Positions 55,941-64,000 of a stretch of DNA of 64,000 bases are shown here, in pieces. The notes below the pieces were generated by a model. That model saw only the letters and a program-made list of their open reading frames with translations. It ran no database searches and was not told the origin of the DNA. A program made the position numbers and the translations under genes. Each line of letters opens with the position of its first letter. Position 1 is the stretch's first letter. The DNA comes from Pyrrhoderma lamaoense (lineage: Eukaryota > Basidiomycota > Agaricomycetes > Hymenochaetales > Hymenochaetaceae), in the NCBI GenBank assembly GCA_002794735.1, contig NBAZ01000001.1:1054001-1118000 (forward strand). Reading direction: 5' to 3'.

Positions 55941-56626
55941 ATCTGGTCTTTTCTCTTTTTTGTCTCGTTATTGTATGTTAGTTTTTAATCTATACTTAGT
56001 TATTCTCTCAATGCAACTTAGACAAATGCAACTCCACGACCGAATTTTGATAAATCGAGAAGTTTCAGCTATAAAATTATTCTTAGCTCCAAGCTAACAT
56101 ACTAAACGGTTATTCTACTTTTATTCTTGTTCAATGCTTTTCGAGTCCCTGTTTCAACTACCATTGTGTTTCCATAAATTTGCTAATGGATCATTTGCGG
56201 ACTTAGTGCATACACCAGATAAAAATAAACTCAACACCAAAATTATATGAATGCATGAAAATAAACATGGCTTCAATCAATCCATCAGAGATTAAAGCAA
56301 ATCATTTATTTTTGGACACATTTTTCCCCGAAAAAAAAAACTACTTTTCAACTATATTTACTCTTAATCCTTCCTTATTATTTTTTCTAATCTTACACTT
56401 TCACAAAGGGTGCAAGAGGGAATGAGATAACAAACTTTTCGAGAGAGGGAGAGAAAGAAAGAGGTGGTTGGGGGGAGGAATAAAAGTGTTTGAAAGAAAA
56501 CTGAGGGGAAACTAGAGTACAAGTACTGGAAGGAGGGAATTGCACATGCAGTTGAATGATGCTGATAAGAAGATGGACTAATGGGATTGATGATTACAAG
56601 CATATTTTTTTTGGGGGTGGAACCCT
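55941..56626. other. Intergenic region between convergent genes
   Basis: About 690 AT-rich bases between the ends of uL4m and SER3. The 56440-56530 stretch is purine-rich (CT-rich on the SER3 strand). No gene supported. Confidence 0.4.
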
Positions 56627-58122
56627 TTAAGCAAGCATCCTAGTAAGGATGTTAGCACTCGTCTTCGAGATTTGTTCCTGGAGTCTCTCAACATCCCGTT
56701 TGCTAACATCCGAGATATCAGCCATAAGGTACGCAATATCTCCTTTACTGTCAGAGTACTGCTTCTCGACGTTATACGGACTCAAAATCTCGTTAACCTG
56801 CCTCAAAACACCGGGCTGGTTAACGTGAACGTGACATAACCTGATCTGGTTAGGTTGGTCAACGTCAATTGCGCGCAGGTCGACTTCGGGGAAGTTGACT
56901 GAACCAAAGGAGGTTCCGAGGTTGAGGTAGCGAGTGAGAGCTGTGGAGACTTCTTCTCCAATCATACGTTGTGCCTCCTCAGTAGATCCACCAATGTGGG
57001 GGTAAGAATCACATTTGGGCAGGAACGCAAGTCTGAAGCCCAGTGATTGAGTTGTCGTCAAAAGGTGAACCATTTGCTCCCGGTTCAGCGGGGAAGACAT
57101 CTACCGCTGCGCCGGCAAGGTGACCAGATTTGAGTGCAGCAATGAGGGCGGGTATGTCCACCACCTTTCCTCTCGCATTATTAATTAGATAAGAACCCTT
57201 TTTCATCTGCGCAAGTTGTTCCTCGCCAATGAGATTAATCGTCTCCGGCAACTCTGGTACATGCAAAGTGACATAATCAGACTCCGCGAGTAATGATTGA
57301 AGTGTAGGCATCTGACGAGCCGAACCAAGTGGCATGATATTAATAACATCATAGAAAAGTACACGAATCCCAAAAGATTCTGCTAGGACGGATAATTGTG
57401 AACCAATATGTCCGTAACCGATAATTCCGAGCGTCTTGCCACGTACTTCCCAGCAGTTTTTGGAAGTTTTGTTCCAAATGCCGTCTTTCATCTCGCGTGC
57501 TCGATCGAAGAGCTGGCGGGAGAGAACGACTAATTCGGACATGACTAGTTCGGCGACTGAACGTGAGTTTGAGAAGGGAGAGTTGAAGACGGGGATACCG
57601 GCTCTAGCTGCACTCGACAAGTCAACTTGGTTCGTACCAATGCAGAAACATCCAATTACCACTAGCTATATAAGACTGTCAGTAAATACTTTAGATATAT
57701 GAATATTCAGTAAGCAGACTTGCCTTGGAAGCAGCTTTTATCACTCTCTGAGTGATCTTGGTTTTGCTCCTGATACCAATCCCGTGGTATTGACCAATTT
57801 TCTCGACGAGCTCATCCTCGCTCCAAGCTTTAGTGAAATGGTCTACTTGGAAGCCCTGCTCCTTGAAAGACTTGACAGCATCCATGCTGATATTCTCGAG
57901 TAACAAAAGCTTAATCTCATCCTTGTCAGTCGGTCTGAGTACCCTAGGTTGACGGATATGCAAGCCAGAAGATTCCTTTCGGAAACGATCATGGAGGGTA
58001 ATCTGAGTAGGAGACTGGGAGAGAGAGAGCTGAGCCATTGCTTGTTGAGGAGAGAGAGAGATTGAGACCGAGTTTGTGTTCACTGCGGCAGATTTTTGGG
58101 GTACAGGTATTGAGGAAGTCAT
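56627..58122 (-). CDS. SER3: D-3-phosphoglycerate dehydrogenase
   Basis: First step of serine synthesis: 3-phosphoglycerate to 3-phosphohydroxypyruvate with NAD. Exon 1 (57724-58122) includes the regulatory N-terminus and KIKLLLLENIS-like sequence. It ends AAG before a GC donor (gcaagt), and the 58-nt intron closes tatatag. Exon 2 continues VVIGCFCIGTNQVDLSSAAR, SVAELVMSELVVLSRQLFDR, the NAD-binding LGIIGYGHIGSQLSVLAESF, TLHVPELPETINLIGEEQ, NNARGKVVDIPALIAALKSG and AGAAVDVFPAEPG. The conserved end SCPNVILTPHIGGSTEEAQ is spread over three frames, needing one base near 57050 and one in the C5/G5 run at 56998-57002. The ACT domain follows (IRLCHVHVNQPGVLRQVNEI, ISKTSANILTRMLA). I regard the gene as intact apart from base-call errors. 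Confidence 0.92.
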
Positions 58123-58527
58123 TATTATATGATGTGTTTGAAGTATATCGTTATTGAGTAATAAGGCAAGCTTATGCTGGTGGACCGGGGGAACAAGCGA
58201 GAAAAGGGTGCTTTGTGGTCGCTGAGAGGGGTGTTAGAAAGGCGAATTAATAAGATGGATGTGGACTGGATAAACAGAGGACGATGGGGAATGAGAAGGA
58301 AGCTGAAGATGCACCAACTGCTTTTTGCACTTTTTGTTTAACCGTCACACCATAATGACCATTGACCGACGCGCATATATTCACCTCATCATGACTCACC
58401 CCTCCTTTGGGTGGAAAAAAAAAATAACGAGTCTTTCCTCAAATATACGGACTCGGCCGATGAACCCTGACTCAGGCTATATGCACATTCGGTACTAGTC
58501 CTTCCATCCACAACTACTCTCACTCTA
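58123..58527. promoter_or_regulatory. Divergent promoter, SER3 / HIS7
   Basis: 405 bases between two amino-acid biosynthesis genes. TGACTCA-like words (atgactcacc at 58390, ctgactcagg at 58468) match the general-control (Gcn4/Cpc1) site TGACTC, and both genes are typical targets of that pathway in fungi. Function here is inferred. Confidence 0.5.
58390..58477. promoter_or_regulatory. Two TGACTC(A) elements between SER3 and HIS7
   Basis: TGACTCA occurs at about 58391-58397 and TGACTCAGG at about 58469-58477. TGACTCA is the half-palindromic core of the Gcn4/Cpc1 amino-acid starvation element. Both lie within 140 bases of the HIS7 start. Confidence 0.45.
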
Positions 58528-60544
58528 ATGTCTCTCTACTTGCTTGATTACGGCGCAGGGAACGTCAGAAGTTTAGCAAACTCACTCACTAAACTCGGTT
58601 ACGAATTCACCTGGATATCTTCTCCAGATGACTTCAAAAAAGCTTCAGTATTTATCTAATTACTACCTTCCCCTAATTATGACTACATGTACTAACTATC
58701 CAACTAACCTCTTTCCAGAAACTTATCTTCCCTGGTGTCGGGGCTTTCCAAACTGCAATCGGGAACCTCAAAGCAAAAGGTCTTTTTGAACCCTTGAAGG
58801 AATACATCGCTTCCGGTAGACCTTACTTTGGTATATGCATTGGCCTCCATGTCCTCTTCGCATCCTCAGAAGAGAACCCAGACCATCTGGGATTCAACAT
58901 CATCCCTGCTCCCATAGAGCAATTCGACAACACAACTAAATCAGTTCCTCACATGGGCTGGAACGCTGTACAGTTCACCGACTCAAAAGAGGGTCTTCCA
59001 GAAGGAATAGACGAATCATCTCACTACTACTTTGTGCACTCTTACAGAGCCAAGTACGATCCAACGAATGAAGAAGCTGCCAGATGGGTACACACAACTT
59101 GTCAATACGGTCAAGAAATTTTTGTTTCGAGTGTCCGAAAGGGGAACGTGTTTGGTACTCAGTTCCATCCTGAGAAGTCTGGAGAAGCAGGTTTACGGAT
59201 TCTTGATGCCTGGCTTCGCAAGACCGAAGAAGGAGGAGACAATCTTATCAGTGAACCTCCTAGACCTATAGTCTACAGGAAACCTAAAGCCCAAGATGGG
59301 TTAACAAAACGTTTGATTGCATGTATGGATGTACGTGCGAACGACGATGGGGACCTCGTAGTCACCAAAGGAGACCAATACGACGTCCGTGAAAAACTCG
59401 TTACCCCCTCCACCTCTACCGCTACCTCGTCCTCCTCCGCCGACCGAACAGACTTAAAAACAAAAACTGCAGGCGCAGTTCGTAACCTCGGCAAACCCGT
59501 CTCTCTCTCCCAGCGTTACTACGCCTCAGGAGCAGACGAGATCGCTCTCCTCAACATCACCTCCTTCCGTCACTCCCCCCTGCACGACCAACCGATGCTC
59601 GCCGTCGTCCGCGCCGCAGCCCAGGAGGTCTTTGTCCCTCTCACTATCGGGGTGGGATCAAGGATACCGTCGATCCGGATGGGACGAAGAGGTCTGCGTT
59701 GGAGGTTGCCGGAGAGTACTTCAGAGCTGGGGCGGATAAAGTTAGCTTGGCTTCTGATGCTGTTTATGCCGTTGAGAAGTTACTCGCCAGGGGAGCTGAG
59801 AGGAGGAGGAAGAGGAGGAGAGAAGTAGAGGAGAAAGGAGGAGGGGAAGGGGAAGGAGGGTGTATGGACGTGGGTGTATGCTCGGAGATGGATATAGGTA
59901 AAGAACTAGAGATGGCTATGGAGAAAGGAGACGGAACGAGTGCGATCGAACAAATAGCAGCTGCATATGGTAAACAAGCCGTTGTAGTCTCCATAGACCC
60001 AAAACGTGTATACGTCGATATCCCTCCTCCATCTTCTTCCACCTCAACTTCCGCATCCAATTCCGCCTCTACCTCTACCTCAAATCCCAATACCTCACCT
60101 CCACCCTCCCTCTTTTACCCAAGCGAAGAAACCCCATACCACCCTTCCGAACTCATCCACGGCTCACCCAACACCCCAGACGCCGGTAAATCCTGGTGGT
60201 ACCAAGCCTACGTCTCAGGAGGCCGTACCCCACGCCCCCTAAGCGTCCTCTACCTCTCAAAAGGCAGCGAACTCCTCGGAGCAGGCGAACTCATGTTAAA
60301 CAGCATCGACCGAGACGGGACTGGAAAAGGGTTTGATCTAGAGTTGATTAACCTCGTGAAGAAAGCTGTCAGGATCCCCGTCGTCGCTAGCTCTGGGGCG
60401 GGCTCTGCGCAACACTTTAAGCAGGTGTTTGAAGAGACGGGCGTTGAGGCTGCTTTGGCTGCTGGGATTTTTCATCGTGGGGAGGTTGGGATTGGGGAGG
60501 TCAAGAAACTTATGAAAGATGCTGGGATACCTACCAGGAGTTGA
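58528..60544 (+). CDS. HIS7: Imidazole glycerol phosphate synthase (glutaminase-cyclase fusion)
   Basis: Histidine synthesis: the HisH half releases ammonia from glutamine and the HisF barrel forms IGP and AICAR. Exon 1 (58528-58647) begins MSLYLLDYGAGNVRSLANSL; exon 2 starts at 58719. HisH landmarks: KLIFPGVGAFQTAIGNL, PYFGICIGLHVLFASSEE with the catalytic Cys, VPHMGWNAVQF, YYFVHSYRAKY and VFGTQFHPEKSG. HisF: RLIACMDVRANDDGDLVVTK, YYASGADEIALLNITSFR, EYFRAGADKVSLASDAVYAV, WWYQAYVSGGR and VVASSGAGSAQHFKQVFEE. One G is missing at about 59649-59652 (atcggggtggg), splitting LTIGG|GIKDTVDPDG. Two low-complexity inserts interrupt the barrel: a basic/acidic Gly-rich run after LARGAERRRKRRREVEEK, and a Ser/Thr/Asn tract after YVDIPPPSSSTST. 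Confidence 0.95.
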
Positions 60545-61343
60545 ACTAGAAAGTTAAAATTGATATCATTAGAATAACTAAAGAGAAACGTTTATATCCC
60601 TTTCCCTTACACTCACTTATAGATTGTGATCTAATATGAGATAGAATTCTTATCTGTCCCCAAGTTTATATTTGACACACACATATATTCGAAAATAAAC
60701 CCACAGAGAAATGTATCAAGATACCAAAGAGAGGGGGAGAAAATAGTTTATTTTCAAATAAAAGACAAGGCAACAAGAGAAGGAAACTGGAGATACAGAG
60801 AGTTGGGTAGCAATGGTATTCATATTGTAATCACAATCACAGTGACAAGTTTCGCTGGACAAGAGAAAGGAGAGTCGGGAAAGAAAAAAAAATAAGGAAG
60901 CCAGTTATAAAAACACGCAGAGTGTATAAAATAAAAAGAGGAACACACAAGTGAGAGAAACCACTGAACGAGGAAAGAAGAGTAAAAAAAATATCACACA
61001 AGAACAGAAATAGGCATCTGTATTTAGAAGAAAAAGAGGTCTGTAATTAAAAAGGAAAGAAAAGGGGAACAGAAAGCACCAGTCGCGGGAATATAGTCAG
61101 AATGTCTGTCACAATAGATTCAATCGTAACCTTTCTTCGCATCTACGAGCTGGCCGAGGGCAAGGGGAGAAAAAGAGACAGGAAAAGGGAAAGAATATAA
61201 AAAGATTTCAAGGGAAGCTCATGCATATTTGCATCATCATCATCAGCATCGTCATCTACGGCATCACAGTGTTCACCTAATTTAATTATATCTCGAGTCC
61301 TTGCGCTCGCAGATGAGCATCATTGAAACAGGCGGATCCCACA
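60545..61343. other. Intergenic region between convergent genes
   Basis: About 800 bases, A/G-rich on + from 60710 to 61200. It holds the 3' ends of HIS7 and PAL1; no exon or RNA gene seen. Confidence 0.4.
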
Positions 61344-63043
61344 CTATTTCGTCGCTCCACCCCGAACGACACCCTTTACCCTCTTCAAGAGGCTCGTCTT
61401 CCTGCCTAATCCAGTACCAGGGGATCCAGGACCCTCGAAATAGCCGTCCTTTTCGTTGCCATAAGGCGAGGTCGGGATTTCTACAGGGCGTGGCGGCGGC
61501 GGCAACGCTTTATTCTGTGAAGACTTCTCCACATAAACATAGTGTTCGCTAGATTCGGTGGGTGATATAGGCCCAGCACTTGTGTTCCTACCACCAAACC
61601 TACCAAAGAATGAATTCTGTTGTCTATGTGTAGGTCGGCCTGGACGAGTAGCTCCATCAGGATAATTTTCAATTGAAGATGGGGGACTAGGCTCGTCTCC
61701 ACCTTGTATGACCGCATCTACAACAGGTACATTGGGTTGATCACGCATTTTGCGGAACTTTTGCATAAGCGATTTGCTCCGCTTAGGAGCACCCGGCGAG
61801 CCTGATAAAGGTGGGGAAGGCAACCCGCCGGGTACGTCAAGAGACGCTGTACGAGAAGAGCCTGGTAGATTAAGTGGTTGAGGCGGGGGCAAACGACCCG
61901 TCGGCTTGCGCATAGGCGGGGCGTCTGAGGAATATGTCTCACGCAATTCGTATCCACGGCTACGTCCGTTGGTGTTCTGGGTCTGAGACTGAAGATGGCT
62001 CTCATACCCGCCGCGAATAGAGCTCGCGGCACTTGCGTCGCCATTGATGCCACCTCCTCCACCACCGAAAAATTCTTCATAGGGTTCTGGTTCATGGATA
62101 CCCCACGCTTCAGCAATGCGGTCCACCTGTTTAGCGTTTTTGGGCTGATGATAGTCATCCACCGCGTTATATGCTATGTTGGGATAGGGAGAGTCGTTGA
62201 AGCCGCCTCCAAATCTATCGACGGCTGCCAGCCTACGATCGGCTCTAAGCTGAGCTGCAGAGGCAGGTGCTTCTTCTTCAGGTTTGGACCAAGCCGCCAT
62301 CGGGGCTTTTGATTTATGGCGATTGCGGGATGGAGCACATGCATCAAATGGACTGTCATGATGAAATACTACATGATGTTGGAGATAGAGTCAAATGAAA
62401 TGAATTCATCTGTTGTTAGGAAGGATTCGTACATGTGTAGAGAATCAGAGATGATACGTACTAGCATTAGAAGTGAAGTCGAGCATATCAATGACATCTG
62501 CGTGGCTAGAGCCCTTCTTGGCCACTTTGGTGCCTCCCGACTTTGAGCGAGATTTTTCCATCACTTGGGTTGCAGAGTCTTGAGAGTAAGAACGACGGGT
62601 TGGAGGGGCGGCGTGTTTAGAACCCGATGCAGAGTGAGGAACCCCACTGAATATGTAGTAGAGTAGAAGAGACAGAGGATGGAAAGGAGGAGCGGAAATA
62701 GATGGATGAAGCCGAGACAAGGACGGGTTAGAGACGAGAGTGAGAGCAAGAGAAAAAAAGGGACATACCCTGTTTGGCTTCTTCCCATCCTGTTTCGAGG
62801 AGAGGGGTCTGAGCCACCGCGTACGGTGACGGACTCGCGAACGGCGTTCTCTAGCATACTGTTAGGATCCCGGATATCAGAGTAATGTCTCGTCTGTTTC
62901 TTGGACGGCTTTGGCGGGGGAGGAGGGGGGTCGTTTGAGTGAGCGTTGAGAACAGGATCAAGAAAAGGGTCTGAGGAGGAGCGAGCCCTGTGGTGATGAG
63001 GGCGGGAGGAGTGGTTTGAGTTTGAATGGTTGTGAGTGTACAT
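61344..63043 (-). CDS. PAL1: Pal1 cell-morphology protein
   Basis: Pal1-family proteins act in polarised growth and endocytosis at the cortex of fungal cells. Start MYTHNHSNSNHSSRPHHHRA. The diagnostic Pal1 domain is split by introns: DPPPPPPKPSKKQTRHYSDI, RRSYSQDSATQ, SSHADVIDMLDFTSNAS, then FHHDSPFDACAPSRNRHKSK and APMAAWSKPEE. After it: NAKQVDRIAEAWGIHEPEPY and FGGGGGG. The C-terminal half is disordered, Pro/Ser/Gly-rich and basic (KRSKSLMQKFRKMRDQ), ending SLLKRVKGVVRGGATK, a plausible membrane-binding amphipathic tail. Three exons; no frame break seen. Confidence 0.92.
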
Positions 63044-63604
63044 TTGAGGGGGAAATAATGGGGAATAGCAAATGAGTCTGGTTGGGAGTGAGATCGCTTG
63101 GCGCTGCCGAATCAGGCAGCCCGGGAAAAGCTGCCGGCTGTGTTCCGTGAGTGCAGCCGGGTGATCTCACCAGCTGGCCGTCAACTTCTGGACGCTCTGT
63201 CAGCTGAGCTGGGCGTCGAACCACAGGCAACGCGGGGCGGGAGAGACGTTGTCGGCGATGTGGACGAGAAGGAAAAGGAAAAGGATGGAATGAAAGCTGG
63301 CTAGCGGGGATGGAGCAAAAAAGGGAAAGGGTTAGTAAGGGTTGCTGATGCGAGCGAGCGATGATGGACGAGGAGAGGATGAGGACGAGGTGGACGAGGT
63401 GGTGCCTTTCTCTTTCACTCTCTCTCCAATCTACAAACTTTAATTTGTGGCGCATGTAGCCGTGCTGATAACAATAGCATTCCATCGTTTTCTCTTTGCA
63501 CGTGTCTGTACATTTTTCAAGCTAAATAATGATAGAGTAGCACTACTTTCTGTCACGTATCTACCCGACTAAATGTTACTCCTCCGTCTTTCTCAACGCC
63601 CACA
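63044..63604. promoter_or_regulatory. Divergent promoter, PAL1 / desaturase
   Basis: 561 bases with a purine-rich tract at 63360-63400 and a CT tract near 63407-63425. No exon supported. Confidence 0.35.
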
Positions 63605-64000
63605 ATGGGCAAAACACGTCCCTCGAGTGCAATCCATCAGTGCAATGATCTCTCCCAGGACGCAAAGTTCAACGCACTGCCCCTTTGGTCCAGAGACGAC
63701 GTCGCAGCTCGCATCCTCAACGGCGACTCCATATTCATCTACCGGTCACGCGTCGTACGTGTAACCCCTACTTGGCTGTCCGCCATCCAGGCGGTGACCT
63801 TGCCATCCTCCATTTTGTCGGCCGGGATGCTACAGACGAAGTAGACGCCTTCCATCATCCCGAGTCAATAAAGCAGCTCCTGGGCTATGCCATAGCTCGC
63901 GTTGAAATCACAGAACACGGATGGCACGCTCTCGTCCCTCCGTATATGTCCGGCTGGTTATGGAAAGACGGTAAATGGCAACGTTATGCCGACCCTGTCC
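63605..64000 (+). CDS. Cytochrome b5-fusion desaturase, 5' part (sphingolipid delta-8 type)
   Basis: The window ends inside this gene. The ATG at 63605 begins MGKTRPSSAIHQCNDLSQDA; then LWSRDDVAARILNGDSIFIY and RSRVVRVTPTWLS lead into the heme-binding HPGG of a cytochrome b5 domain, HPGGDLAILHFVGRDATDE. Frame is lost by one base at about 63780-63782 (ctgtccgcc where ctgtcccgcc is expected). After correction it continues VDAFHHPESIKQLLGYAIAR, ITEHGWHALVPPYMSGWLWK. This N-terminus is typical of fungal delta-8 sphingolipid desaturases. The His boxes of the desaturase proper lie beyond the window, so other front-end desaturases are possible. Confidence 0.75.

Overview
The window is nuclear chromosomal DNA from a filamentous basidiomycete, most likely an Agaricomycete. 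I base this on gene content (Pal1, a zincless plant/fungal-type Fpg glycosylase, a sphingolipid desaturase with an N-terminal cytochrome b5 domain, a Kex2-processed repeat peptide), many short introns (about 46-145 nt) with GTRNGT donors, and very small exons. I see no rRNA, intact tRNA, CRISPR array or autonomous transposon. The species cannot be named from the sequence.

Layout. 1-2997 is gene-free and strand-skewed. 2998-4161 (+) is a Ras-type GTPase whose frame is restored only by a 2-nt exon. 4162-12490 is gene-poor and has long purine/pyrimidine blocks, but three small spliced genes can be rebuilt from it: a 126-aa unknown protein (7917-8442, -), a possible 57-aa membrane microprotein (9074-9295, -) and a Yippee zinc-binding protein (10056-10604, -). 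From 12.5 kb on the DNA is gene-dense: RPL10A/uL1 (+), MCM3 (+), a 59-aa ORF (-), a BRD7/BRD9-like chromatin protein without a bromodomain (-), mitochondrial mL43 (+), a small membrane protein (-), a PIF1 helicase with an RNase H1-type hybrid-binding domain (-), a Ysc84/SH3 actin-patch protein (-), Fpg DNA glycosylase (+), ESF1 (-), a secreted Kex2-repeat peptide precursor (+), molybdopterin synthase large subunit (-), a pseudouridine glycosidase/kinase fusion (+), IRC3 (-), NudC (-), a Siz/PIAS SUMO ligase (+), ADP/ATP carrier (+), a Rap1-like BRCT protein (-), an unknown disordered protein (+), RPS16 (-) divergent from mitochondrial uL4m (+), phosphoglycerate dehydrogenase (-), HIS7 (+), PAL1 (-) and the 5' end of a cytochrome b5-fusion desaturase (+).

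Themes. Most genes are single-copy housekeeping genes, so there is no classic cluster. DNA replication and repair are well represented (MCM3, PIF1, FPG, IRC3), and MluI cell-cycle boxes (ACGCGT) lie close upstream of MCM3 and PIF1. The most unusual single gene is the Kex2-repeat peptide precursor: eight near-identical units separated by Lys-Arg, with much synonymous difference between units.

Caution on sequence quality. At least seven one-base frame breaks fall inside conserved domains (MCM3, FPG, the Rap1-like protein, SER3 twice, HIS7, the desaturase). All behave as a missing base, mostly in a short C or G run, so I read them as consensus errors and not as pseudogenes. Intron-exon structures were inferred by eye, and boundaries may be off by a base or two.
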